Shown here piece by piece: positions 17,401-25,492 of a stretch of DNA of 64,000 nucleotides (positions are counted from its first letter, which is position 1; every line of letters starts with the position of its first letter). Position numbers and translations under genes: made by a program. Source of the DNA: Salinigranum salinum (GTDB taxonomy: Archaea > Halobacteriota > Halobacteria > Halobacteriales > Haloferacaceae); assembly GCF_009176545.1 (NCBI RefSeq), contig NZ_VTOJ01000001.1:1240001-1304000 (forward strand). The letters run 5' to 3'. The notes under the pieces are model-generated. The model did not search any database, was not told the origin of the DNA, and saw only the letters and a program-made list of their open reading frames with translations.

Positions 17401-19011
17401 TCAGGCGGTCGTCGCTTCGGGGTCCGGGTCGGCGTCCGACGCGTCGAGCGCCGCCGCGGCGAGGTCGGCCTCGTTCTGGACGATGAACGCCCGGTCGTCG
17501 GTGTGTTCGGCCGCGGCTTCGAGCGCCGATTCGGTGCCGATCTGGCGGAGCGCCCACGCCGCGGCGGCGCGGACGTCGTCGCTCTCGTCGTCGTCGAGCG
17601 TCTCGGTCAGCGGTTTCACCGCGCGGGTGTCGCCGATGAGGCCGAGCGCCCGGGCGGCGTACGGCCGGACGTTGTCGTTCTCCATGACGAGTTTGTCGGC
17701 GAGGGGCTGGGTCGCCTCCTCGGAGCCGATCTCGCCGAGCGCCTTGAACGTCACCTTCTGGAGCTGTGGGTCGGAGTCGGCGTCGACGTACTCGACGAGG
17801 CTCTCGACCGCTCCCTCGGCGTCCGAACCCATCTTCCCGAGCGCCTTGATCGCCGGCTTGCCGCGCTTCTGTGCCCGGCCGTGCATCTCGTCGAACGCCG
17901 CCGGGTCGCCCATCCGGGTCAGCGCCTCCATGCAGTGTTCCTCCATGAAGCCGGAGTCGAACGTCTCCAGCGCCAGGAGGATCATCTCGACGTTGCCGCG
18001 CTTCTCCCACTCCTTGAGCGCGGACCACTCCGGCGGGAAGTCCTTGTAGTGGCCGAGCGGGTCGTAGAACCCCTGCGCGTGGAGCTGTTCGTGGACCATG
18101 AGGTCGTCCCACTCCTGGGCCTCCTCCAGCCCCGTGGCGAGCGCGTCGGTCGCCTCCAGCAACGCGGCGATCTCCTCGGCGTCGTCGTCGGCGTCGAACG
18201 CCGCGTCGGTGACGGCATCGGCGACCGAGTCGAGTGCCGCGAGGAGCGACTCCTGGTCGTCACCGTCGGGTGCGAAGTCGCCGTCGAGCGTCTCCGCCAC
18301 CTGCTCGGCGAACGCCTCCACCGCGTCGGCGACCTCGCTCTCGCCCTGTTCGGTCCACCGGGTGTCCTCGATGGTCGACTTCGCCTCGTCGATCGCCGCG
18401 ACGACGTCCTCACCGTAGGGGCCACGCTGCTCCTCGAGCGTCGAACGGAGTTCCTCTAGCCGGGATTCGAGGTCGGCACGGGGGTCCTCCGCGTCCTCGT
18501 CGTCCTCGTCCGGTTCCGGGAGATCCGCGGCCTCGAGGTCGGCCGCGATCCCGTCGAGCGTCTCCTCGACCGCGTCGAGGTCCGACTCGGTCTCGGCGGC
18601 CTCCAGTTCCTCCGCGGCGGCGTCGAGGGACTCTTCGAGGCTCTCGACCGTGATCTCCTCGACGACGGCGTCCTCTTCTGTCTCGGCGTCCTCTTCGGTC
18701 TCGGCGTCTTCCGTTGTGTCGCCCTCGACCTCTGTGTCTGCCTCCGCGTTCTCGTCTCCCGTTTCCTCCTCGGCGTCGTCGGCTTTCGGCTCCTCTGCCT
18801 CCGTGTCCTCCTCGTTGTCGGCGTCGCCTTCGTCCCCGGTGTCGGCGTCGCCTTCGTCCCCGGTGTCGGCGTCGCCTTCGTCCCCGGTGTCGACGTCCGC
18901 GTCGCCCTCGCTCTCGCCGTTCGCGTCGACGTCGGAGTCGGCTTCAGCCTCGGCCTCGACGTCAGCTTCGACCTCGTCGTCAGCCTCGCCCTCGTCGTCT
19001 CCGTTACTCAT
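17401..19011 (-). CDS. HEAT-repeat protein with a very acidic, repetitive N-terminus
   Basis: 536 residues from the ATG at 19011 (MSNGDDEGEA). Residues 1-105 are almost all Asp/Glu/Gly/Ala/Thr and include three identical DTGDEGDA octads encoded by a perfect 24-bp repeat. The middle (about 110-310) is Glu/Leu-rich and likely helical coiled coil. The C-terminal half has successive HEAT/PBS-lyase-type repeats (LGKMGSDAEG, LGEIGSEEAT, LGLIGDTRAV, LRQIGTESAL), a scaffold for protein binding. Function unknown; it is alone on its strand and is probably expressed from the 482-nt region shared with dpsA. Confidence 0.8.
   Translation of the reverse strand: MSNGDDEGEADDEVEADVEAEAEADSDVDANGESEGDADVDTGDEGDADTGDEGDADTGDEGDADNEEDTEAEEPKADDAEEETGDENAEADTEVEGDTTEDAETEEDAETEEDAVVEEITVESLEESLDAAAEELEAAETESDLDAVEETLDGIAADLEAADLPEPDEDDEDAEDPRADLESRLEELRSTLEEQRGPYGEDVVAAIDEAKSTIEDTRWTEQGESEVADAVEAFAEQVAETLDGDFAPDGDDQESLLAALDSVADAVTDAAFDADDDAEEIAALLEATDALATGLEEAQEWDDLMVHEQLHAQGFYDPLGHYKDFPPEWSALKEWEKRGNVEMILLALETFDSGFMEEHCMEALTRMGDPAAFDEMHGRAQKRGKPAIKALGKMGSDAEGAVESLVEYVDADSDPQLQKVTFKALGEIGSEEATQPLADKLVMENDNVRPYAARALGLIGDTRAVKPLTETLDDDESDDVRAAAAWALRQIGTESALEAAAEHTDDRAFIVQNEADLAAAALDASDADPDPEATTA
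18817..18888 (-). repeat. Three perfect tandem 24-bp units inside the HEAT-protein gene
   Basis: GTCGGCGTCGCCTTCGTCCC followed by CGGT repeats at 18817, 18841 and 18865 without mismatch and in frame, encoding repeated DTGDEGDA. Length polymorphism by slippage is plausible. Confidence 0.9.
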
Positions 19012-19493
19012 ACGTCGAATCTGCGACCGTCGGTGAAAAGAGCGTTTCCATATCGGTTTCGACGTGGCGGCGTTCACTCGGCACGACGAACGCGGTACCT
19101 GATCGGATCGTGACCCGGGGACACGTCGGTGTTCGACGGTTCTTCTCGTCCCCTCGCCACGGTCTCGTGGACCACAGCACGGCCGTCCCGACCCCGCCGT
19201 CGACGCCGACGGGTGTCGGACGTGTGACTCGACCACTGAAGATGGCGACCGCATCCCTACCCTGCGGGCAACCATGACGAGACCCGCGTGGATCGCGGTC
19301 GCCGCGCTGGCCCTGCGGGACCAGCACTCTCGATACGTGCTCTGGACATATCTCTCTGTCTCCGCCGTGGCGTCGACCACCCGGACGCCACCGTCGAACG
19401 CTTCGGCCTCGGACCGCCATGTCTTTCTAGAACGGAAAGTAATTTTTCCAAAAGCAAAGAATAAAGTGCGTTCTGCCCGAAGTAGGAGCTGTA
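19012..19493. promoter_or_regulatory. 482-nt divergent intergenic region; dpsA promoter with palindromes
   Basis: No gene is seen. The last 75 nt are markedly AT-rich. They hold a TTCTAGAA palindrome (19425-19432) and an inverted repeat GGAAA-6 nt-TTTCC (19434-19449), candidates for a metal- or stress-regulator site, then an AT element near 19459-19466 and a Shine-Dalgarno AGGAG at 19484-19488, five bases before the dpsA ATG. Function of the palindromes is inference. Confidence 0.5.
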
Positions 19494-20042
19494 ATGAGTA
19501 CCCAGAAATCCGCCCGACAGCAGGCCGACACCGTCGAAGGAAGCGAGGCACTGCGCATCGACGCCGATCGTGCCGAACAGATCGTCGACGCGCTCAACAC
19601 CGACCTCGCCGCGACGTACGTCCTCTACCACCAGCTGAAGAAGCACCACTGGATCGTCGAGGGCGCGGAGTTCCGCGACCTTCACCTCTTCCTGGGCGAG
19701 GCCGCAGCGGAGGCCGAGGAGTTTGCGGACGAACTCGCCGAACGGGCGCAGGCGCTCGGCGGCGTCCCGCTCTCGCGCGGCTCGACGTTCGAGGAGCGTG
19801 CACCCGTCGAACCCGAAGACGAGGACGCGTACGACATCCGGACCTCGCTCGAGAACGACATGGAGATGTACGGCGACATCATCGAGACGCTCCGCGACCA
19901 CGTCGAACTCGCCGAGAACCTCGGCGACCACGCCACCGCGCACCTCCTGCGCGAGAATCTGATCGAGGTCGAAGACGCGGCCCACCACATCGAACATTAC
20001 CTCGAAGACGACACGCTCGTCCTCGAGGAATCGACGCACTAG
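19494..20042 (+). CDS. dpsA: DNA-protecting ferritin-like protein
   Basis: 182-residue Dps-type ferritin forming a dodecamer that stores iron and consumes peroxide. The N-terminal helices carry the inter-subunit ferroxidase residues: KKHHWIVEG near 50-57 and EFRDLHLFLGE near 59-69 with the following acidic AEAEEFADE. The N- and C-terminal extensions are acidic. Halobacterial DpsA is iron- and stress-regulated; here the unusually AT-rich promoter with inverted repeats and a leader with a Shine-Dalgarno sequence fit regulated expression. Confidence 0.93.
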   Translation: MSTQKSARQQADTVEGSEALRIDADRAEQIVDALNTDLAATYVLYHQLKKHHWIVEGAEFRDLHLFLGEAAAEAEEFADELAERAQALGGVPLSRGSTFEERAPVEPEDEDAYDIRTSLENDMEMYGDIIETLRDHVELAENLGDHATAHLLRENLIEVEDAAHHIEHYLEDDTLVLEESTH

Positions 20043-20447
20043 TCGGATCCGACCGGTTCACCGCGTCCTGTCGAGCGACACGACGGCGTCGCTCGCGATC
20101 CACCCGTCTCTGTTCCCGTCTTCGGTGAGGACGACGCGATCGGGCGACGAGCGGAGCGCCGACACCACGGGTCGGAATCCGTCAGATTCGTTCACACCGG
20201 CGCTTGAGCGTCTGTCACACATAAACTTTTGGCTGGCCTAAACCGCCGTCGTCGTCGGTGGGATCGCCCCCGACCAGCAGCTCCCAGCGACGGGACCGGA
20301 GGCCGGGTCCCGCGCGCGTGGCCTCGGAGACGAGCGGACTGGCCGCCACGGCACCGTCGTGCGGGCCCGTGACGCTCGTCTCGACGGTTTGCGGGGCGGC
20401 CGACCGCGAGCGTCGAGGTTTTTCACCTCTGCACCCCAATCGACCGT
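20043..20447. other. Intergenic region with an orphan DtxR-like box and a hairpin
   Basis: 405 nt without a supportable protein gene. TTTTGGCTGGCCTAAA (20227-20242) has DtxR-box-like dyad symmetry and follows an AT-rich element (ACACATAAAC). About 45 nt further a strong hairpin CGGGACC-loop-GGTCCCG lies near 20290-20310. A GAGGT-5 nt-ACCTC inverted repeat lies before the next gene. This layout could mark a small RNA or a decayed gene; see findings. Confidence 0.4.
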
Positions 20448-21281
20448 ATGAGCCGCGACCCTGCCGACGACGACCTCCGTGCGACGCTCGACGACCTCCG
20501 TGCGACGCTCGACGACCTCGAACGGGCGCTCGACGCCGACGCCGGTGCCGACCGGGAGCGAACCCGTCGGCCGGCACCACCGCGTGCGAGTGACGTGATC
20601 CGGTTCACCGACGAGTACACCATCCCGACCGTCATCTCGATCCTCGAGACGACGATCCGGTCGCTCGAACTCCTCCAAGGCGTGCTCCGGCTGACGGACC
20701 CCGACCGTCGGCCCCCCGCCGGTCGGGGCGACGGCCGTCGGCTCGACGACGACATCGATCGGCGCGTCGTCGAGGGAACCGAGCGGGCGCTCGACGAGCT
20801 CCGTCGGGTGCTGACGGGAACCGAGGAGCCGGCCGATCCGGCCGCCCGCGACGTCCTCGGCGACGCCCGGGCGCTCACTACCGAGATCGAGTCGCTGCTC
20901 GCGGAGGCGCGCGAGCGGTCGGAGGCGTCGCGATCGAGCGGCCGACGACGGGACGCCGACGACCGACGGAGCGACAGCCGCGGGGTGGTCATTCCGGTCG
21001 ACGACGGCGGTGACGGGGACGCGGACCGGAACACGGACGACGACCGGACAGCCGACGACGCGACCGACCCGGAGACGGAATCGGGCGTCAGGATCGACGT
21101 CGACGCCGAACTGGAGTCGATCCGGGCCGACGTCCGTGCGGAGTCGGACGCGACGCACGAGATCGACAGTGAGCGTGGCCGGTCGGACGACGACGAACAC
21201 GAAGACGGCACGGGCCGGGGAGCACTCGGCGAGGACGAGGGCGGCGAGGATGAGGGCGACGAGGACGAGGATCGGGAGTGA
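20448..21281 (+). CDS. Acidic haloarchaeal protein of unknown function
   Basis: 277 residues. The N-terminus has a duplicated LRATLDDLRATLDDLERAL coiled-coil-like stretch from a 21-bp direct repeat (near 20480-20521). Residues 50-80 contain the only conserved-looking hydrophobic block (RFTDEYTIPTVISILETTIRSLELLQG), then the protein is Asp/Glu/Arg-rich and likely disordered to the end. No domain is recognised. It ends 15 nt before the convergent winged-helix gene. Confidence 0.7.
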   Translation: MSRDPADDDLRATLDDLRATLDDLERALDADAGADRERTRRPAPPRASDVIRFTDEYTIPTVISILETTIRSLELLQGVLRLTDPDRRPPAGRGDGRRLDDDIDRRVVEGTERALDELRRVLTGTEEPADPAARDVLGDARALTTEIESLLAEARERSEASRSSGRRRDADDRRSDSRGVVIPVDDGGDGDADRNTDDDRTADDATDPETESGVRIDVDAELESIRADVRAESDATHEIDSERGRSDDDEHEDGTGRGALGEDEGGEDEGDEDEDRE

Positions 21282-21296
21282 GTCGGCGGCTCCGAC

Positions 21297-21533
21297 TCAG
21301 GCCAGGAAGTACGTCTCGCCCTCGCGGTCGACGAGGCCCTGCTTCGAGAGGGTCTTCAGCAGCGGGTACAGCGAGATCTTCTTCATGTCGAGCGACGACT
21401 GGAGGTCGTCGACGGTGCACTCGCCGGCCGTCCGGAGGTAGAGGTAGACCAGTTTCGACGAGGCCGAGTCGAGTTCGTTCGGCAGGGCGATCTGTTTCGT
21501 GTCCGCGCTGCGGGTGAGGAGTTTCTGACTCAT
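21297..21533 (-). CDS. Small winged-helix/HTH protein
   Basis: 78 residues resembling a single DNA-binding winged helix of the TrmB/MarR type: helices around LDSASSKLVYLYLRTAGECT and VDDLQSSLDMKKISLYPLLKTLSKQGLVDREGETYFLA, with the terminal beta wing. The AT-rich stretch just upstream (CTTAAGCTTA, about 25-35 nt from the ATG) supplies its own promoter. It follows phaB on the same strand but is 126 nt away. Target is unknown; a link to PHA genes is only positional. Confidence 0.75.
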   Translation of the reverse strand: MSQKLLTRSADTKQIALPNELDSASSKLVYLYLRTAGECTVDDLQSSLDMKKISLYPLLKTLSKQGLVDREGETYFLA

Positions 21534-21659
21534 GTCTATTCAACGGGTTGACCTGATTGCACTTAAGCTTACCTTGCACATGAACATATACTGTATCTAT
21601 TGGTAATATGTGTCAATATGTCTTGGTCACCCGCCACACGGTCGTACGGGCGACCGGCG

Positions 21660-22403
21660 TCAGAGGTCCATCGCGCCGTTGACGTCGATGACCTCGCCGG
21701 TGATGTAGGAGGCCTCCTCGCTGGCGAGGAACTTGACAACGTGCGAGACGTCCTCGACCTCGGCGAACCGCCCCATCGGGATCTCCGCGAGGATCCGCTC
21801 CTGGATGTCGTCGCGGACCTCCGCGAGCATGTCCGTCCGCGTGAAGCCGGGGGCGACGGAGTTCGCCGTCGATCCCGACGGGGCGAGTTCGAGCGCGAGC
21901 GTGCGCGTGAAGCCGAAGATCCCCGACTTGGCCGTGGCGTAGTTCGCCTGCCCGAAGTTGCCCTGTTTGCCGACGATCGAGGAGATGTTGATGAGCCGTC
22001 CCTGATCGGACGACTTGATGTCGTCGAAGAACACCTTCGTCGCGTTGAACGTCCCGTTGAGGTTGACGTCGATGACGGTCTTCCACTCGTCGGGGCTCAT
22101 CCGCGAGAACGTGGTGTCCTTGGTGATGCCGGCGTTGTTGATGAGGATGTCCGCGGGCCCGAACGCGTCGAGTACCTCCTCGCGCATCTCGCCGACGGCC
22201 TCGTAGTTCGTGACGTCTGCCTGTCCCATGATCGCGTCCCCGCCGGCGTCGTGGATGGTCTCGACGGTCTCCCGTGCCTCTTCCTCCGAGGAGCGGTAGT
22301 TGATGACGACGTTCGCCCCCTCGCCCGCCATCTCTTCGGCGATCCCGCGGCCGATCCCCCTCGATGCGCCCGTGATGACACAGGTTCTGTCTTCGAGTTT
22401 CAT
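21660..22403 (-). CDS. phaB: NADPH-dependent acetoacetyl-CoA reductase (SDR)
   Basis: 247-residue short-chain dehydrogenase reducing 3-ketoacyl-CoA to the (R)-3-hydroxyacyl-CoA monomer for PHA. The nucleotide loop is TGASRGIGRG at 11-20, NNAG at 89-92 and the catalytic S141, Y155 and K159 (YATAK). The start at 22403 is the only one placing the Rossmann strand properly. The family also includes FabG; the position beside phaC favours PhaB. A TATA-like CTATTATACT lies about 85 nt upstream, so it may have a separate transcript with a 55-60 nt leader. Confidence 0.88.
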   Translation of the reverse strand: MKLEDRTCVITGASRGIGRGIAEEMAGEGANVVINYRSSEEEARETVETIHDAGGDAIMGQADVTNYEAVGEMREEVLDAFGPADILINNAGITKDTTFSRMSPDEWKTVIDVNLNGTFNATKVFFDDIKSSDQGRLINISSIVGKQGNFGQANYATAKSGIFGFTRTLALELAPSGSTANSVAPGFTRTDMLAEVRDDIQERILAEIPMGRFAEVEDVSHVVKFLASEEASYITGEVIDVNGAMDL

Positions 22404-22484
22404 GGTCGACGTGAGCGCCACGGTCCCGACCGACGGCCGGAGCCACCGCAACAGTCGCTCACAGGTTGTGACTCTCGGAACCGA

Positions 22485-22494
22485 AGTATAATAG
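22485..22494 (-). promoter_or_regulatory. TATA-like element upstream of phaB
   Basis: Coding-strand CTATTATACT stands in GC-rich sequence 82-91 nt before the phaB ATG and 85 nt after the phaC stop, suggesting phaB is transcribed apart from phaRPEC. Confidence 0.45.
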
Positions 22495-22578
22495 TGCGGG
22501 TCATCGGTCGTCGACGACGTGACGCCGGGCGACGGGTCGTGGGTGTGGGTGCTGGTCAGTCCGGGCCGCCGAGACGTC

Positions 22579-24003
22579 TCAGGACGTGAGTTCGGTCGCG
22601 TGGCCGATCCAGTCGGCGACGCGCGACGGCGACACGTCGACCCGCTCGCCGAGTTCCGCGGCGTCGGCCGCGGCGAGTTCGGAGACCGTCCCGACGCCGG
22701 CCTCGCGCAGCCGCTCGGCGTAGGCGGGGCCGATACCCCGGACCTGGTCGAGATCCGTGTCGTCGAACGCCGCCTCGTCGGTGTCGTCGCTCGCCCCGGG
22801 CGCGTCGGCGGTCCCGTTCTCGGCGTCGACCGCCTCGTCAACGTCGGAGTCGAGATCGGAGTCGTCGATCTCGATCTCGACCGCGCCGGTGCTGTCATTT
22901 CCGTCGAGGACCGACCGCTCGGCGAACCACGCGGCCACGTCCGGCCAGAGGTTCGCGTGGGACTTGCTCGACACCGAGAGGCCGATGTGGCCCGTCGACG
23001 CCTCCATGATCGTCGCGTCGTCGCTCGGGATCGCGTCGTTGAACGGGCGGGAGGCCTCCGGCGGGATGAGGTGATCGTACTCGCCGATCACCTGGAGGAC
23101 GGGCATCGTGATCTCGTCGAGGTCGACGTGTTTCCCGTCGAGCTCGAGCTCGTTCTCGTACAGATCGTTCCGCTGGTAGACGTCCTCGAGGAACTGGACG
23201 TACGTCGATCCCGCGAGATCGATCCCGTCGGAGAGCCACCGCTCCATCCGGGCGAAGTTCTCGACGAAATCCTCGTTGTCGAGGTTGTCGTACAGCGTCG
23301 TATACTTGGTGACGTAGTTGTTGACGGGATCCATGAGCGCGAAGCCGACGTCGAGGAACTCCGCGGGGACGTTGCCGAACGCGTCGGTGACGTCGCGCGG
23401 GGAGTAGTACTCCTCGTCGCCCCACTCCTCTAAGATGCCGCCGGTGCCGGCGAAGCAGAGGCCGGCGGCCATCAGTCCGAGGTTGCGGACCTTGTCGGGG
23501 TGCAGCGCCGCGTACATGACGCTCATCGTCCCGCCCATGCAGTAGCCGAGGACGTTGATCGCGTCCACGCCCGCGCGGGCGGCGACCTCGTCGACGCAGT
23601 TGTCGATGTACCGGTTCACGTAGTCGTCGAGCGTCAGCGACTCGTCGAGCATCGAGGGCTCGCCCCAGTCGATGAGGTAGACGTCGAACCCGGCTTCGAG
23701 GAGCCGCCGGACGACGGAGCGGTCGGGCTGGAGATCGAGGATGTACGGCCGGTTGATCAGCGCGTAGACGATGAGGATGGGAACGTCGTGGGTCTCCTCG
23801 GGCTCGACGCCCGCGGCCTCGGCGTCGTAGCGGAGGAGTTTGAGCTTGTTCTCCTCGTAGACGACCTCGCTCGGCGTCTGACCCACCTCGACCGAGGCCA
23901 TCGTCTCGAGGCTCTCGGGCGTGGCGTCCGCCGTCTCGACGGCCTCGGTCCACGATTCGAGCATCTTCCGCTGGGCCTCGAACGGTGCGGTGAAGGGGTT
24001 CAT
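22579..24003 (-). CDS. phaC: Class III PHA synthase with C-terminal helix-hairpin-helix extension
   Basis: 474 residues polymerising (R)-3-hydroxyacyl-CoA into PHA, on the granule surface with PhaE. The alpha/beta-hydrolase core has the lipase-like box GYCMGG with nucleophile C155, D310 in GEYDH and H339 in STGHIG. After about residue 370 an acidic linker leads to a helix-hairpin-helix-like module (417-470): [20 protein letters not shown] then [20 protein letters not shown]. Haloarchaeal PhaC proteins are reported to have an extended C-terminus. The ATG overlaps the phaE stop by 4 nt. Confidence 0.93.
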   Translation of the reverse strand: MNPFTAPFEAQRKMLESWTEAVETADATPESLETMASVEVGQTPSEVVYEENKLKLLRYDAEAAGVEPEETHDVPILIVYALINRPYILDLQPDRSVVRRLLEAGFDVYLIDWGEPSMLDESLTLDDYVNRYIDNCVDEVAARAGVDAINVLGYCMGGTMSVMYAALHPDKVRNLGLMAAGLCFAGTGGILEEWGDEEYYSPRDVTDAFGNVPAEFLDVGFALMDPVNNYVTKYTTLYDNLDNEDFVENFARMERWLSDGIDLAGSTYVQFLEDVYQRNDLYENELELDGKHVDLDEITMPVLQVIGEYDHLIPPEASRPFNDAIPSDDATIMEASTGHIGLSVSSKSHANLWPDVAAWFAERSVLDGNDSTGAVEIEIDDSDLDSDVDEAVDAENGTADAPGASDDTDEAAFDDTDLDQVRGIGPAYAERLREAGVGTVSELAAADAAELGERVDVSPSRVADWIGHATELTS

Positions 24004-24554
24004 TCTCGCTCCAGGAGCTGGTCGAGTTTCTCCTCGATCGCGTGCTGGCGTCGCTCGATCTCGACGAGACGCTCACCCACCTCGCGGACGTCGCCGGTAG
24101 TCGCAAAGCCCATCCCGTGGAGGGTCTGCTCGGCGGCCTCGTCCAGCTGCTGCTGGAGGTCGAGCACGTCCTCGACGTTCTGGCCCGTCGCGGCGGCGAA
24201 CGCGGTGGTCGACATCGACTCCTTGAACGCCTTGTTCGCCGCATTGAACCAGATGTCGCGGAACTCCTCGGGGTCGACGTCCTCGCCCTCGAGCGCGTCG
24301 CCCACGCGTTCGTACGACGACTCGGCCGCGTCCATCCACGCCTCGTAGGCGCGGACTGCGCCCTCGGAGGCGTCGTCGAGTCGTTCCTCGGACATGGCCT
24401 CCTCCATCGACGCCATCCACTGGTCGGCGAAGGCGGCCTGTGCGTCGACGTTGCGCTTGAGCGCGTCCGTGTACGTCTCGGACATCTGTTCGAAGAACGA
24501 CTCCATCGCGTCCGCGTCGGTCATGTCTGTCATGTTGATCGTGTCGTTGGTCAT
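24000..24554 (-). CDS. phaE: PHA synthase subunit PhaE
   Basis: 184 residues from the ATG at 24554 ([10 protein letters not shown]). Helix-rich and acidic, with [20 protein letters not shown] in the centre, the block shared by archaeal PhaE, and a terminal coiled coil ([20 protein letters not shown]). It is needed with PhaC for synthase activity in class III enzymes. The frame continues upstream through the phaP gene but that part is a shadow. It is coupled to phaC by a 4-nt overlap and follows phaP by 38 nt. Confidence 0.9.
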   Translation of the reverse strand: MTNDTINMTDMTDADAMESFFEQMSETYTDALKRNVDAQAAFADQWMASMEEAMSEERLDDASEGAVRAYEAWMDAAESSYERVGDALEGEDVDPEEFRDIWFNAANKAFKESMSTTAFAAATGQNVEDVLDLQQQLDEAAEQTLHGMGFATTGDVREVGERLVEIERRQHAIEEKLDQLLERE

Positions 24555-24592
24555 GGTCTCGAGAGATAAGAGCGGTGGGAACGACGGTCGGC

Positions 24593-25045
24593 TTACTGCT
24601 CGACGACCTCGGCGGCCTCGTCGGCGACCTCGGCGGCGTCGGCGTTGACCTGCAGGAGCGTCTCGTACAGCTCGTCGACCATCTCGGCCTGTGCCTCGGT
24701 GAGTTCGTCGTACGAGTCGACGGCGTCCTCGGCGGAGCGCTCGAACGACTCCCACGCGTCGTCGTGGACCTCGTCGAGCGCCTCGTACTGCTCGTCGACG
24801 GCCGCGCGCAGGTCGGCGACGACGTCGGCGGGTAGCGCCTCCTCGACGGCTTCGAGGTTGGCGTGAGCCGCGCGCTTCGTCAGGTCGACGCCGCGCTTCT
24901 GGAGCGACTTCGTCGACTCGAAGCTCCCGAGGAAGGCGTCGGAGGCGGCCTTCTGGAGCTTCAGGGAGCTCTCGAACGCGGAGTGGCTGGCTTCGATGTA
25001 CGTGCGCTGCATCTCGAACATGGTGCTGAAGGGGTTTGCGGACAT
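24593..25045 (-). CDS. phaP: Phasin, PHA granule-coating protein
   Basis: 150 residues, almost entirely amphipathic helix: NPFSTMFEMQRTYIEASHSA at the start, then acidic heptad-like segments. The N-terminus resembles that of PhaC ([17 protein letters not shown]), a motif shared by granule-bound proteins. Phasins coat PHA granules and control their number and size. It follows phaR by 6 nt and precedes phaE, so it is in the phaRPEC operon. Confidence 0.88.
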   Translation of the reverse strand: MSANPFSTMFEMQRTYIEASHSAFESSLKLQKAASDAFLGSFESTKSLQKRGVDLTKRAAHANLEAVEEALPADVVADLRAAVDEQYEALDEVHDDAWESFERSAEDAVDSYDELTEAQAEMVDELYETLLQVNADAAEVADEAAEVVEQ

Positions 25046-25051
25046 GATGAA

Positions 25052-25360
25052 TCACCGGTTCCGTTTGACGGGGATGACGATGGCCTGGACGATGTCCCCT
25101 TCCTCGATGTCGAGCGCCTCGCGCTCGGCGTCGGGGATGGAGATGCGGCCGCCGCTCTGGACGCGCGTCTTGAACATCGCGCTACCCATACTCATCGCGT
25201 TCAGCTGCGAGAAGCCGTCCATGCCACCCGACGAGGCCTTCATGAACTGCTTGAACAGCTCCTGCTGGCTCTGGGTGGCCTGTTGGGACGCCTCCTGCAT
25301 CTGTTTCGCGAACGCGGCGGGCGACCACATGGGTGTCCCATCGTCCGGGTCGTCTGTCAT
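25052..25360 (-). CDS. phaR: AbrB/SpoVT-type regulator of PHA genes
   Basis: 102 residues from the ATG at 25360 (MTDDPDDGTPMWSP). An ATG at 25411 is in frame but would include the promoter, whose coding-strand AAAGTTTATCC lies about 28-36 nt upstream of 25360; that decides the start. The N-terminal half is a phasin-like helix (FAKQMQEASQQATQSQQELF) and the C-terminal half an AbrB swapped-hairpin domain (TRVQSGGRISIPDAEREALDIEEGD). Haloferax PhaR, of the same layout, represses phaRP and associates with granules. Confidence 0.87.
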   Translation of the reverse strand: MTDDPDDGTPMWSPAAFAKQMQEASQQATQSQQELFKQFMKASSGGMDGFSQLNAMSMGSAMFKTRVQSGGRISIPDAEREALDIEEGDIVQAIVIPVKRNR

Positions 25361-25387
25361 CTCGTCTTCGAGTAGGCCCCGTGAGTG

Positions 25388-25396
25388 GATAAACTT
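25388..25396 (-). promoter_or_regulatory. TATA element of the phaRPEC operon
   Basis: Plus-strand GGATAAACT (coding strand AGTTTATCC) lies 28-36 nt upstream of the phaR ATG, the haloarchaeal leaderless spacing. Confidence 0.6.
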
Positions 25397-25416
25397 TACT
25401 ACTCTTGCCATCCAAC

Positions 25417-25439
25417 ACCATTCTATGCCATCGAATGGT
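25417..25439. promoter_or_regulatory. 23-bp inverted repeat between phaR and the MaoC gene, candidate operator
   Basis: Perfect 7-bp arms ACCATTC and GAATGGT separated by 9 nt, placed between the two divergent starts and just upstream of the phaR TATA element. A PhaR-binding site is the simplest reading, but that is inference. Confidence 0.55.
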
Positions 25440-25492
25440 ACGGCGGGGCGGATTCGACTACGAATCGCTACCGACTTTCACAACTGTTATGA

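Noticed and set aside
18817..18888. CRISPR-like repeats
   Set aside because: Units are directly adjacent without spacers and encode an in-frame protein repeat.
20258..20593. Plus-strand frame covering the DtxR-like region
   Set aside because: Arg/Pro-rich, not acidic, and overlaps the start of the better-supported gene at 20448 in another frame.
21297..22403. wHTH gene as co-transcribed regulator of phaB
   Set aside because: The 126-nt gap contains its own AT-rich promoter, so the link to PHA is only positional.
25052..25360. AbrB protein as antitoxin of a toxin-antitoxin pair
   Set aside because: No toxin gene is adjacent; it leads the phaP-phaE-phaC operon and has the phasin-like helix of PhaR.
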